A stretch of 64,000 nucleotides of DNA from assembly GCF_964204865.1 (NCBI RefSeq), contig NC_135264.1, positions 6,354,001-6,418,000 on the forward strand, given 5' to 3'. Every line of letters begins with the position of its first letter. Position 1 is the first letter of the stretch. The notes beneath the pieces were generated by a model. That model was not told where the DNA came from, made no database searches, and was given only the letters and a program-made list of their open reading frames with translations. The stretch is from Styela clava (taxonomy: Eukaryota > Chordata > Ascidiacea > Stolidobranchia > Styelidae). The position numbers and the translations under genes are program-made. Below are positions 47,443-59,750 of this stretch, piece after piece.

Positions 47443-48664
47443 GTACATGAGAATACTAATCGAAAAAGTAAATAAAATCACACTAAACGTCAAACCAGAG
47501 TATTTTAATTAAATGTCAGTTTATTCGACATCAGCCTCAGCTAGAAAACTGCACAGGAATACGGAAACAACAGTATCCTCGGAAAATATTTAAATGCCAA
47601 ATGAGACCAACCATTTCCTTTTTTGAACTCGGCGGGTCCTTTTTAAAAATCTGGCATCGGTAATAAAATCAATAAATCCTCCGAAGTCAATGAACTGAGA
47701 CGGTTCCCGTACATTTGAACCCACGTACATTTGAACCCACGATAATTGCACCTGCATACAATTGCACCTTTGGAATTTTTTTTGTTTTGCGGATAGTTGA
47801 ACCCATACTAACCCTAACTCATGGGTTTTATCACCCGCATATAGATTGAACCCGCGGATATACACATGGGTAGGCTTACCATAAATCTGAAACAAAAAAC
47901 CGGGACGGTGCGATTCGGCAAACATTCGGTCGATTGCCAGTCTTGATAATATTGGAACGTCTACCATGCCATTGCGGGTATATACGGCTGTAAATCTCTA
48001 CTGATCATTGAATTAGAAAAAACACAAAAAATTAGTTTGTATTATTCATTTAGACCAAAAGTATTTGTCCGCAGATGGAACCTTTCTCAAAAATTCTTGT
48101 TTTGATTTTGTCATAAAACTGATAACAAGAGACATCACCATTAAATTTGCAGGTTACGGAGTGGTTTTATATTTTCTTCTGACATTCTGCACCTGCTTTC
48201 GGACCAAAATTTTTTAACAATGGAAAAAATCCTTTTAACAGATGTTCCGAAAAACAAAATCAACCAATTTGCTGCAAATTCGAAATGCTAACATTTCTGT
48301 TAGAAAAAACGTTAAACATCTCTGTCTACTTAATTTCAACCGGCAAAGTAAGTCAAATTGCATTTGAACCATGCTCAGATAAATATCTCTTTATCAGTAT
48401 TCGTCGAAAAGTGCATCGCTATTCAAAACCTGATCAGCTAACCAATCATATCATTTATCAATTTTGCAGACCAAACACTTCAGTCCAGTTATTTCACTCT
48501 TCAAATTTGACCATATGTGTGGCCTGGCAGCATTGTAGGCTTCATCGTGCAGCTCTATATACGATAGACATTTCTTTTAAAAATCGCAAACATTCTTTTT
48601 AAATACAAATTTTTTCCCTGCAAATTTAGCTTCACCTCTGACAGAATATTTGCAACATCTACGG

Positions 48665-48735
48665 CAGGGGTCGGCAACCTTTTGTCGCCCGAGGGCCAAA
48701 ATTAAGGGTTGCGAGTCATTGGCGGGCCGCACATA
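48665..48735 (+). mobile_element. Isolated hAT terminus inside the 47871 element
   Basis: CAGGGGTCGGCAACCTTTTG followed by CGAGGGCC and GGCGGGCCGCACAT is a typical hAT left end. It resembles the inverse of the right end at 57417. The matching right end was not found nearby. Confidence 0.6.
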
Positions 48736-49199
48736 TTTTTAGAAAGTTGAAACTGAACGGATGATACTTTTTATATTAAAAATCATGCAGTGATACATCT
48801 CTCGAATAGAATATAGATTTATTTCCTCATTGCATCTCAAAAAATTCCATTTGAATATTTTCAGCGCCATTGAACCCTTTGCACTTAGCTTCAACTTTTC
48901 TGCGTTTTGTTGCCATTCGAGCTTGAAGTAAATCATCATTAAATTCAGAGGAGAACAGCGGAGCAATGCACCAACTCTCATTTATTTCTGGCTAAACGTG
49001 CAAAATCAGCGAATCCGCTTATCAGACAGCGGACATGGAAAATTCTAACTGTGTATATTTACAAGTTAATGCAAATTTAGCCTCAAAAAAATTTGAAATT
49101 AAATTAGAGGTGCAGTCAAAACTTTGGTCATGAATAGCAGTGTGATAGGTAAATGTCGGCTGCCAACGACACAGAATCATCCTAATATTTGTTATCGCA

Positions 49200-49397
49200 A
49201 AATTGGTCAGTCGAGTCGATGCCTCAATGTTTTGTGCTTCCTGCTTTGGATATGATTGTTGACATCTGAATGTCCGCCATGACTAATAGAAAAACAAATC
49301 TGCAATGCGTACAGTGTACCTTTCCTCCTTTAGTTTGCTTCAAATAAGGAAAATCTTTCTTTAACTCATCAGAAAACTTGTACTTTCTTTTTGGCAT
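49200..49397 (-). pseudogene. hAT transposase N-terminus with BED-type zinc finger, frameshifted
   Basis: The frame starts MPKRKYKFSDELKKDFPYLK and continues KVHCTHCRFVF. A frame change then follows before ISHGGHSDVNNHIQS and RKHK. The C-x2-C...H-x-H arrangement is the BED-type finger found at the start of many hAT transposases. The frameshift and lack of the remaining domains mark it as a pseudogene. It is internal to, and presumably belongs to, the element at 47871-49689. Confidence 0.7.
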
Positions 49398-49731
49398 TTC
49401 GACAACTTAACGACATTGCAGTTAACGCCAGAAAACGCATTAAAACATATACTAATTGTGACATAACAATAGAGCGATTTCTCTCTCTGAACTAGCAAAG
49501 TGTGTCGCAAAACAGTGGTAAATGGGCTGTCACCGTTAAAAAAAAATTTGTAATAATAATGAATTTGAATTTTTTACCCATGAAAACCGTGCTGACAAAC
49601 CGGGACATTTGAGTCAACCGGCCGGGACGCCGGGACAGCATGTCAAATCCGGGACTGTCCCGGCTAAACCGGGACGTATGGTAAGCCTACACATGGGTTC
49701 AAATGTACGTGGGTTCAAATGTACGGTCACC

Positions 49732-51229
49732 AACTGAGACATAACAAACAGGGCACCGCCGCTGATGGGAATGATGTTTTTTCGGGCACCGATTTCCTCA
49801 TTTTTTTCCGTAACTGTAACCAATCAGCAAAAAGAGGTAACAATCGCAATTTCTGCAGCCGCTCAGACAGATATTTTAGCGCGGTTGTAAATATTGCCCC
49901 GTTTTTGTATTTTTGCATGTTATTTGTCAGTTTTCAATTTTGTTTTTAAAAAATAGTTGTGAATTAAATAACTTTATTTCTCCCGAATAGCTTGAGTTGC
50001 AGTAATCAAAAATAAGTCTCGCAAACGCGACGACAGACCGGGCTGAAATCTGCTATCAGTACCTGTAAGCGGCACGTGGTTGAATAATTTTATTAAAAAT
50101 GGTTTCAAACATGTAAACCAGTTTATGAACGCCAACACTTCAGAATAAACATACATTTTCCAGTAGTAAATTATAGGGAGGTATCGAAGAAACATTCTCT
50201 CGATGGGAGAGGAACTTTTGTAAAAGAGCCGCTTCAGGTATCATAGCGGGTGTGTTTCTAACGTTAAACACAAAACGCCGACCGTCTATCTCGATAATAT
50301 GACAAGGATGGTCCTGAAATCAAACCGGAGACAAAATGCCGGCCGATTATTCTTCGCACTCGTCTATTGGATAATAACATGGTAACGCACGTCACTTTCC
50401 ACCCCAGAAACTAAGGAGAAAAATTTTTCTGTCTCGCATATTGAATGAAAAATTATTATAAAAACGTTTGTTGACAATTTGCTGCTCTGGCATAAAAGCG
50501 TTTGCGTTGTGGTAATTCTGAATCCATTCTAAGTTTTATTCATACAGCTATTCCAAGGTACCCTAGCCGCTGACCAAATGGTCCTTTGCGGTTATGCTGC
50601 CCATTTCGTGCAAAGGCATGAATATATACAAATATATCCTGATTTTCCTGCTGTCATTTTTATGTGCCTCTCCCTAATGGCTAATAAAACATGATTTGAT
50701 TGATGGATAAACATTGTAAACAACAATAAATGCGGTGTGTGTGTGCGTGCTGCGCCACGAATTGATCAATTTGTTGAGATAATTTTTATTCTTGGACAAT
50801 AGATAATTAATAAATCTTGTAGTCATTTTTTTTTCATTGCAACGTTCAGCATTGACAAATGAAGTGGTCAGAAACTAAAATTATGAATTTGAATGAAAAC
50901 ACCAATGCAGTGAATAACTTTTTTCATATTGGTTTAAATTATGATTGAATGTAACAATATCAAAGACCAGCAGTGAAAAATAATAGGATAGTATTTTGCA
51001 ATGTCAAAATTACAAAAACATTTTAACATCGAAAAAGTTGGCCCTTGATGGGAGATTATTTACCAATCAACACATCCATGACTTGCTAGATTTTCCTCAA
51101 TATCAGCAGTAACATCTGCTGAAAGAAATCTTCAAATAGTGTCATATACTTGAGTTTGGTAATGATCTTCCTTGCCTCGATCGCCAAACCATGTACAAAT
51201 CACACAACTTCAGTCTACATGAACTGATG
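49732..51229. other. Intergenic region between the MITE and the RFC2 3' end
   Basis: It holds the second copy of the 7569-type repeat (about 50045-50225: CTATCAGTACCTGTAAG, then TTATAGGGAG). A LINE-like tail lies near 50685-50710 (AATAAAACATGATTTGATTG). The RFC2 3' untranslated region should occupy the right edge, but I saw no confident polyadenylation signal. No exon was found. Confidence 0.5.
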
Positions 51230-54200
51230 TTATGCAGGTTTCGAAACTTTACATAGGCGAGCAAGAAGCGCAGACAATTGTAAAAGAGAGTTAACTCCTT
51301 CGATTATCTTCATATGCAATAATCCTATTTCCTTGATGTATTCCAACTTCAGATACTCAGCCATTTGATGTGTTTTCGTAACTCTGAATATGTTGGTAAT
51401 AATGTCTTCTGCTGAATATCCCATTGACCAAAAATGATGAATAATCTTGTACGCCTGGAACAGTGAAAAGTTTTGATGTCAATGTGAGTGTTATTTATGT
51501 TTTCAACGCTCGAAAATAGGTCTACGTAATATTTGAAACAATAGAACAGGTGAGAGTCAAACACCAATACATTGTCAGATGATTCATTAAACAACTGTTT
51601 ACCAATTCTGTAGAAAAAAGGGAAACACTACTACTGTGATTCCAACTGTACATAATACATTGAATCATAAATCAGAAAGGTCTGACAAAGGTGACAGCAA
51701 TCACATCATTGTCAGATAATGGCATATGTGCTGTGGTCCAATAATACAATGAAATTTTTCGTAACTTACCTCATCCAAGTTTCCAACAATACACTTATCC
51801 AGCATATTTTTTATAAGAAGTGGGTGTGGTTCATCACAAACTTTAAATACATTAGCTCCATTGACAATGCCAAACCCTTGATGTGTAGACTGAAGATTGT
51901 TGAGAGCCTAAAAAAAAGGAGAACAACTGTGATGAGTTTTTTCAGAAAATTTTCACATATAGTGATGGATAGCTCAACAGGCATAACTCAACTTTTTTTA
52001 CCCCACCACTTGTATCAAACTCGCGACATTGTTTTAGAAGTCGCAGCAAGAAATGATCTAGCGAGCTGATGCTAGAATCTGAACCGAATGGTAACCGAAC
52101 AAAGCATCACAATGCGCCATATGGCTATTCCATCTTGTTAGTTTTGCTCTCCAAGAATATAATCTTGTCTTACTCATGAAGCAGTAGGCATTGACACCTT
52201 TTACCTGTCTCATATCTCCTTGTGAAGTGAATATAATTGCTTCTAAACCATCATCTGTGTATTCAACTTTTTCTTTTTCTATGACTTCCATCAAACGACT
52301 TAGAATCTGAACAAAAGGTCTAAGAAATGAAACTCCCCGAGTACAATAATGCAATACAATTCCAATTGTAATTAATACCCATGTCTAACATAGCATGGCA
52401 AAAAGTTGAAAAACATAAGCGAATTACCGACATTTCAAACTCCTAACCTGTGCATCTGTAAGTTTCGTATATCTCAGAACAGCACATCTTGATTGTATAG
52501 GCTCAATAATTTTGTCAGATTGATTGCAGGCCAAAGCAAATCTTGTTGTCTTACTGTATATTTCCATTGTCCTAAAAGATCCGTAAGTGATGATATTTGT
52601 ATCAGATCGTTATCACAGATGTGATATGATCATGTTCGATTCAAAATAGTTAGTTTATACTGATTCTGAAAATTGAGTTAGGTATTTGAAAAATATTTAT
52701 TCTTACCGGGAATGGATTTATTTTAATTGAATTTAAAGATTTAATGGGGGTATCAAACAACACAAAAAACAATTTCTCACTTTCACATTTTATTTTATCG
52801 AAATGATATTATCTGATATTTTTTAGTAACAAAATCAGGATTATCTAATTACACGATAGACCTTTTGACGAATTAATAGACAGACACATTTTCGGGCAAA
52901 TCCACTTGTTAACTAATAAACAGGGGTGTCAAGAATGAATCAAATACTCAGAATTAATTATATATGTTATACTCAATTTTTGATTTTGAGATTTTGAAAT
53001 TCATTAAAATATACATGGTTCAATATTCAGGAAGATAATATTTCAATTTCAAAATAGATAATAATTTATTTCAGCGATCTCTAGCAGCAGGAATGAATAT
53101 ATTAATCCATTATAAGTAAAATTTCTGATTGAATACTTTACAGTTTTGGATTCTCTCACCTTCTTAATGCTTGTTGTGCTCCACTTGTCATACTATCTGC
53201 TTCATCCAGAATTATAAACTTATGTCTTCCTTGAGACAAGGTAACTTTCTTCTGAGCAAACATCTTTATTTTATTTCTGACAACATCAATCCCTCTGAAA
53301 ATATGTTTGATTATAACGTTAAAATATATCAACCAATGGTCTACTTGATTCTTGTGTGATTCTATTTTATGGTTAGGAACTTGGAGTGGAAAAAAGTTAT
53401 ATGTAACTACAGGCCAATCGCAAACTCATTTCAGCTCTGATTCCAGGCAGACAAATTTATTTATATCAAATAACAGAATTTGGACAACAAAAACTTTTTT
53501 CTTTTTCTGTTGCCATCTCAGACATTTAGGACTACTTTCAAACTTCTGGCTCCAAGGACATAACTCCATAACCAGCCAGTAGGCCTATGACTCAAATAGT
53601 GGCAAAAAACAAACTAATATTGATAAGGCACTAATTACAAAGTCAAGTACAAAATCTCATGGCCAACCCAAAATAATATCCTCTTTTATATTAGTGGCTT
53701 GCCATAATGAGCGTTGAAATGAAGATTCAAAATGCATTGTGAGAAAAACTTTGCTAACAGGTAATAACACTGTGAAATAAATACCTGTCATTTGAAGCAT
53801 TCAATTCTAAAACAGCATCCTTGTACAATGGACCAAGAAGAGCTCTGGCCAAACATAATATACTCGTTGTTTTACCGGCACCCGGGGGACCGGCTATAAT
53901 TATATTCGGAACATTTCCTTTCTTAGAAAATACTTCGAGGCGACCTACTGTTGTTTCATTTCCTACAATTTCTGATAATTGTGTTGGTCTGTATTTCTCA
54001 ATCCTGTAAAATTTTATAAATTTGCAAGAATATTTCGGTAATTTACCCGGTATCAACGCTTTGTGAAAAACGCACAAGATAAAATATTGAATTTCCATGA
54101 GTTTGACTTCTCCAAAATAAAGCATTGATTACCTTACATAAAAATAGAATTTCATGGCTGCACCTATCAAATTAATTGTTTTTCGTGAAATTTGTTAATT

Positions 54201-54369
54201 TCGAAAAAAATCATCAGTTTCAGTTGCTTATGCACTGCAGACAAATGCAAACAACTTGAGAAGGATTGAATGAATATTGGATTTATTCAATCTATGGTGT
54301 ATGTAACTTACTAGAAAAATCTTACCAAGGTAGCTCGTAAGCTGGCTTTTCATTAGAGGTGTCCGCCAT
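51230..54369 (-). CDS. RFC2: Replication factor C subunit 2, 7 exons, complete
   Basis: Exons (minus, 5' to 3'): 54369-54326, 54003-53785, 53294-53160, 52571-52448, 52306-52205, 51907-51770, 51454-51230. All junctions are GT-AG and in phase; 987 nt, 328 residues (human RFC2 is about 350). The product is a small subunit of the RFC clamp loader, an AAA+ ATPase that opens and loads PCNA at primer-template junctions; in the family it is also shared with alternative loaders. After a short N-terminus ([15 protein letters not shown]) come [17 protein letters not shown], the Walker [22 protein letters not shown], and the Walker B ILDEADSM. Next are [20 protein letters not shown], the SRC arginine-finger motif in [14 protein letters not shown], and [18 protein letters not shown]. 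The C-terminal collar domain includes [14 protein letters not shown] and [14 protein letters not shown]. An acceptor-like TTCTTTTAG precedes the start codon by about 35 nt. Confidence 0.96.
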
Positions 54370-54949
54370 GAAAAGAACCAAAGAAAACGCACAACTCTAA
54401 AAGAATTTCGATGAAACGACAGCCCGTATAAATTCAAAGTGGGGATTTCCCTAAAAGCGGGAAAAATATTACAGTTGCCAGATGTCAATAATACTTTACA
54501 TGGGTCTTGGGTTTTGATGGGATAAATCCGATGGATCAGGATAGACCATTTACTCCTATGTTTTGTATCAAACTAGTTTGCTTGTAATTTGGGTGTTTCT
54601 CACTCAACGTAGAAATAGGTATTATGACTTTTTTAAATCCGTATTATTTTACAATAAATCAATAATACATAGCGAACGTTTCGTTTTACTGTTTTGAATA
54701 ACAGCTTCATTTTACTATCGGTTCTATGGTGCTTTGAAGCGGTAGTGTAAGTACAACACCCTTATGTTTTAATTTTGGTTTTGTTAAGAGCAAAATGTTG
54801 GGCAAGAGCTGGGCATCTAATTGAACTGACGTACGTCAGATAGGACCATCTCCATGTTGCGACTCAACTGGTTGATTTTCATGTCTTGGGTCATTGAATA
54901 ATAAGGCTACAAAAGTAGTACATAAATTGGCAAAAGGCTAAGATCTAGC

Positions 54950-55200
54950 CTGTTGTTATATCATGTTGTGTCTGACATTGTTGGACACGTTAGTGGACAT
55001 AACGATCGTTTTGGTATTTTTGTTGTTCTTGTTCTTATTTGTCTTCTTCTTGGTATCGTTATGAAAAAATCGCTTTTCTCGTTGATTACTGGACCAATTG
55101 CTTTGAAATTTTCAGTGAGTAAAGATTATATTTTTCCCCAGAAGGCTATTACTTTTATTTATTCTTAAATTTTATATGAATCCTATGAGATATGATATTT
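54950..55200 (+). repeat. Interspersed repeat family, copy 2
   Basis: TTGGACACGTTAGTGGACAT, AACGATCGTTTT, a GTT-rich run, ACTGGACCAATTGCTTTGAA and CAGAAGGCTATTACTTTTA occur in the same order as in copies 1 and 3. Confidence 0.7.
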
Positions 55201-55523
55201 CATACAAAATTTCGCGGTATTTATTTTTACTCATGGAAACACTGTTTTACACTTATTTCAAGCGGTTTCGCGATCGATTGTCTTGCTCAGTACTACAGCT
55301 ACTGTAGGTCGGTACTGGTAAGTTGCCATACCGGTACCGTAACGCAGTGAAATTGACTTATTCCTTCCGCGGTATTACTAATGCTGCAATGCAAGTTTTA
55401 TAGCCTATCGTATGCGGAACGGAATATCAGACCTACAGGTTCGGTACCGGTACTGGTAGCTCAGTACGTAAGTACGATAGCCTACTATATTTGTTTATTT
55501 TGATGAGAGTCTACTGGAAACAA

Positions 55524-55640
55524 CATAAAATTTGAAAGGGAAGAATTGTTCTGTGATCAATTATCTGTCCTAAAGTGTAAACATCATAAAATTTGCAAGG
55601 GAACAACTGTTCTGTGATCAATTACCGTATATGGCCTACA
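55524..55640. repeat. Two-unit tandem duplication, 60-bp period
   Basis: CATAAAATTTG(A/C)AAGGGAA and TGTTCTGTGATCAATTA recur 60 bp apart with a few substitutions. Confidence 0.75.
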
Positions 55641-55724
55641 GTGTACAGGTAAGATGCTGGCTGACTGCTAACTCAGTACCGCACCTACGTTAGGTACCGG
55701 TACCGCCGTGAATTCAGCTCTCAT

Positions 55725-55975
55725 CTCTTTGTTGGACACGTAGTGGACATAACGATCGTTTCAATATTATGTTGTTGTTGTTGTTGTTCTTGTTCTTTGA
55801 CACGTTTTTAAAAAGTCGCCTTTCTCTTCGAATACTGGACCAATTGCTTTGAAATTTTCAGTGGTTAAAGATAAAAATTTTCTCCAGAAGGCTATTACTT
55901 TTTTTTTGCTATGACGTCATCAAAATTATGTGACTCTACGTGTCCATATATTTGAGCATAGCTCTCTTGTTTTAA
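55725..55975 (+). repeat. Interspersed repeat family, copy 3
   Basis: TTGGACACGTAGTGGACATA, ACGATCGTTTC, (GTT)n, TACTGGACCAATTGCTTTGA, AGTGGTTAAAGATA and GAAGGCTATTACTTTTTT, then TATGACGTCATCAAAATTAT and GTGTCCATATATTTGAGCAT. This copy is the most complete at its 3' side. Confidence 0.75.
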
Positions 55976-56079
55976 GTCGGTTTATTATTTGTGTTGCGTA
56001 AGTTCAAAATATCGAATACAGTGATTTATGCAGCATATTTAACCGATTTATATTAAAAACAGTATTATACAGCGTGGCC

Positions 56080-57417
56080 CCTATGCTTGAACCACTGCTG
56101 GTCATCTCTATCAATCCCTCAAGTAATGTCCAAATTTTTCTCGGCACAAACACGTAATATTCTGTATTCACCGTTTGGACTCTTCCATGTCCTGATAGCA
56201 GAAGGTGCGCTTCAGCAGAAAACTAAGCGAATGGTTGGGAATTTTGCAAAATTATTGAGTATAATCGTAAAGGTATAATCATACGCAAACAAAAGTTCAA
56301 GGACAAAGAAGATTGATACTTTTTTGGAGATAGTAAAGGAATTTTTGTTTTTCGTTTTTTAGAATCTAGATAACCTTGAATTTCCAGAAGCTGAAATGCA
56401 CAACTATCATTGGGTTTATACTTCCAAACCCATGTTCAGTGTTCCATCTTTTTGGGAACAGAATCAAATTCAAATATCCTCACGAGGGAGATCGAGTTGA
56501 AAGGTTTTTTTATTGCTCTTGCCAGCTCATTCTTGGTAGAACGAGTATTTAGTACAGTGACCGCACTTTTACATATCACAAGAGATTCCTTCGACAGTTT
56601 CAGAAGTGTAAATACCATCTATTGCTGCGTTAAAAGACTGCCACAATGAGATGTGTATGTGGCGTTTTTTTTTCAAACATATTATTCAAAATCACATTGA
56701 TTTTATTTACTTAATGTTAATGTGAAGGATGATGATTTTATGCCCTTGTACGAGTGTGTGTGTGTGCGTGCGTGCTTTAATTTGTTTTTATACTTTTGGG
56801 TGAGCGAACACGTAATACTTCTTTTATCAATACCTTTCCATCTAAAATCGGTACGCTTCAAACATCACTTCAGGTTTTGTTTGCTCTCCCGATTCTATAA
56901 TCAATTATTTTTGTTTTTTTCTATTATTTTATCGTCTGCTGCTGATTATGGAGTCAAAATAAACTTATACGCCGTCCAAATGAAGATCTGACAAGCGAGT
57001 ACGAAATTTAATCTGGGTGCTGTAATGCATTTTAGGTAAAGCTACTCAGAGCAATATATTCTTCCAAACGTGCACATAACTGCAATGCCGACTGGGCATA
57101 ACGAGCAAACTGGTTTCGAAGTGCACAAGAAAGCAACACATTTTTCCGTTCAAGCACTTTAGAATGTTCGACCCTCGTCGCGAACTCCCTCCGTTTCCCA
57201 GACAATTTTAAATTTCAAAAATGAAAATTAACTCGAACGACATACAACTGACGCTCCTTGTTAAAAAAACAGGCGCTGTACAGCAGCATTTATTACTACA
57301 GGAATCCGCGTAGAGATAGTAATAAATTTAAGATCAAATTTTGTTTTATGTAATAAATTTCGGGTCGTTCGAGGGCCGCAACAAATAAGCTCGTGGGCCG
57401 CAGTTTGCCGACCCCTG
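56080..57417 (+). pseudogene. hAT relic: dimerisation-domain remnant and right terminus
   Basis: Around 56370-56646 shifted frames give NYHWVYTSKPMFSVPSFW and then FFIALASSFLVERVFSTVTA followed by LLHITRD. These match the C-terminal dimerisation region of hAT transposases, where a ..YL.ERGFS...LL..KR.. pattern is usual. About 700 bp further on, GAGGGCCGC and GTGGGCCGCAGTTTGCCGAC end in ACCCCTG (57411-57417), a hAT right end. The left end and most of the transposase are missing, and the frame is broken. Confidence 0.6.
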
Positions 57418-58116
57418 CATTAGACCATGGTTTTCAATCCACTGAGCGTGACGCCTTTCGTCCGCGTTAATTTTGCCAAATCGTGCGAATCTCTGACTAG
57501 CTTCCTGTTTATTTTGTTGAAAATTGGAAGGTCCCTCATTCTGATATAAAGTATGATCTAGGAGAGAGGCCTACAGCCATGTATGTTTTGGAGTTCGTCA
57601 TATCGCCGATATATACAATATATATATATATAAATTGGCAGCGATGCTTGTTAAGTTAAACTATTGTAAGTTAGGTTCAACTTCATAATTGCACAGCTAC
57701 TAATCACAAACAATTCTAACTATCAAGATCCAAATAGTTGAAATGCAGCATGATGTTTTATTTATTTGCAAGTGTAAATCAAACCGACAAATAATTCATA
57801 TAAAAAGTGTACATTCATGAATTAAGCAATAAATACTAAACATATATATAAATATATATAGCAAAAAATTTACGAAGGTACTAGTTTCAATTTTTGCGAA
57901 GGAAACGTGCACATTTGTCTGTTGACTTTGTAGACCCAAAATCTTGTTATAATTGCGGTATTGATAGTAACAAATTCATCAATAAAGACATATAAGACAC
58001 CTTTATATGTAAATATAGTTTGATGTAGTGAGTTTGTTTTGTAAAGATGAAATAACGAATCAACATACAACACTTGATGGAGTGAATACACCGAAAAAGG
58101 TATATCTCAATCAAAT

Positions 58117-59750
58117 TTATTTCTCTCGGGCAAAGCACATATCTTCCCATCCTATACTTGTTTTTTGGTTGTGACTGGCAAATGCATTCCACATATTATA
58201 AATTCCCTTTGCAGTCGGGGCTAGGGTTCTGAAGTGTAAATATCCCATCAATCCTGAAAAATGTAAATGCTATATTATTGCATGTACTGATTTTATATAT
58301 AACGATGTAACACTTTTATATTTACCTATTGGTGTGCACAATCCTATGAACAAATAGGTGTCGTAATCTGTCATGAAGAAATACTCTCCTCGGAATATGT
58401 TGTTTGCATCTGAAATGATTGTTATAAGCGAGTGCTAATAATGTGAAGCTTGCTTCTAATAATGCAAATTGGAAGCCTGAAAATACTCAATAAAATATCA
58501 TTAATTGGATTTTTTATTTATTAGCGGAAAGTCTTGGGATTTATTAGTGAAAAATAATCAACAATTTCTACTTACACGTCTCTACATCTTCACCGGTTGC
58601 GTCACCCCCGGGGTGTCAGAATACAACTTCTTTGATTTTGCCACAAACGCAGGTTCTAAAAGAACAATGCTGAGAATACAAAGCAAGTAATATTTCTACA
58701 CCATCAGAGGTATATGGTACGTCGATGCAAATTTGAATCGAGTTTGAACAGACATTGTTTATAAATGAAATCAATCAGATAAATTTTGTAGCATAGGTAG
58801 ACGTTTGACGTCATTATCAAGTTATATTTTTAAAAAATAAAATGAATATTGAAATTGCGATTTGGTGCGATGTCGTCTCGTTTGGGATAAGAAATTATGA
58901 AAAACAGTTTAGAATTATTACAAAATAAATTAGAACTATTTATTTACTATTAACTAGAATTATTTCTACTTGTGCTATGTACGTGTCACGTTATTGTTCA
59001 TAATAATAATTCATATGATACAAATTTGCTCTCACTGAGCTGTTGATCCATAACGTATGTTTCATCCTCTCTTCGTATTAGGTGTAACTGCAAATCCAGT
59101 GTATTATCTTTGTATAACCTTTAGGAAAGTAATAATTAAGCAAGCATATAAAAATGATACTGAAAAAGTCGTCAAGATTACTGCTAGTTTACCCGCGAAC
59201 GATCTCAGTCAGGTTGAACATAACTCCATTTTCCACTAATTTGAAATGATGTATGTCATGACAAGTCCTCCGGAAATCATGTGTATCGCCGGGATTCGGG
59301 ATGTCGAATCCATCGAACCATTTTTCTTTAGCTTTGCTGAACTGAAAATGTATAAACACTTTCAATAATCCGATGCATGTAGCGGATTCACATCAGGTAC
59401 TTTTCCTAAACGAATCTGCCCAAAGCGCAAAAACGTGTAGGCCTACAGTAGGCTAGCCTATATTATTTTGTTTTTTTATGTCGTACCCTATCGCTGATTC
59501 CATAGATTGTTATACACCGGACGTGAATAATAATGAGCGACATGATTTTAAAGTGGCATGTGAACCTACATTAACATATATATTCAAAAATTTGTATTAT
59601 TGTAAAAAAATTATTTGAAAGATTTCAGTCTTTATAACTTAATTATAATGAATTTCATATTTAGTTCTGATAAGTATAACGAAACTAAGTTAGTGTTCAA
59701 TTTCCAAGGTTACTTACCCTGTCCCAGTCAATAGCTTGATATTCTTCCAT
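58117..59750 (-). CDS. Unrecognised small multi-exon gene, model incomplete
   Basis: Five minus-strand blocks with good splice sites were found. Exon 1, 59750-59718, reads MEEYQAIDWDR with a GTAAGT donor. Exon 2, 59341-59193, reads FSKAKEKWFDGFDIPNPGDT and later CHDIHHFKLVENGVMFNLTE. A third block, about 58669-58590, reads in phase IVLLEPAFVAKSKKLYSDTP then GVTQP, with stop TAG soon after. Block 58410-58326 reads ANNIFRGEYFFMTDYDTYLF and then IGLCTPIG. The last exon, 58254-58117, reads LMGYLHFRTLAPTAKGIYNM and ends CFAREK followed by TAA. The first three join in phase, as do the last two. The junction between them does not keep the favoured frame with any donor I can see, so a small exon may be missed, or these are two genes. 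The FIGLCTPIGLMGYLHF stretch may be a membrane segment. I do not recognise the family. Confidence 0.45.

Larger units (their letters stand above)
47871..49689. mobile_element. hAT element with exact TSD CACATGGG, inserted in a MITE
   Basis: The terminal inverted repeats are TAGGCTTACCATA and TATGGTAAGCCTA. CACATGGG occurs at 47863-47870 and 49690-49697. Near the right end the palindromic words CCGGGAC/GTCCCGG are stacked, and the left end also has CCGGGAC. The interior carries a decayed BED-finger transposase start on the minus strand (49200-49397) and a foreign hAT terminus at 48665. Confidence 0.92.
47702..49731. mobile_element. MITE with 9-bp TSD, interrupted by a hAT element
   Basis: The left end reads GGTTCCCGTACATTTGAACC and the inverse of the right end reads GGTGACCGTACATTTGAACC. 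Each end continues into a second copy of CGTACATTTGAACCCA. AACTGAGAC flanks it exactly at 47693-47701 and 49732-49740. Removing the hAT element at 47871-49689 leaves a short element of about 200 bp. The superfamily is not identified; a 9-bp duplication fits Mutator-like elements. Confidence 0.8.
54370..58116. other. Intergenic region upstream of RFC2
   Basis: Beyond the RFC2 promoter area it holds two copies of the interspersed repeat first seen at 1375, a 60-bp tandem duplication (55524-55640), GGTACCGG-rich low-complexity sequence (about 55290-55460) and a hAT relic (about 56080-57417). The right edge is presumably the 3' untranslated region of the unrecognised minus-strand gene. Confidence 0.5.

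Noticed and set aside
48665-57417. One large hAT element joining the left end at 48665 and the right end at 57417
   Set aside because: The ends are similar, but the flanking eight bases differ and the interval contains the whole RFC2 gene.
57870-58192. Minus-strand ORFs of 73 and 81 residues
   Set aside because: They fall in or read out of frame through the probable 3' untranslated region and last exon of the unrecognised gene.
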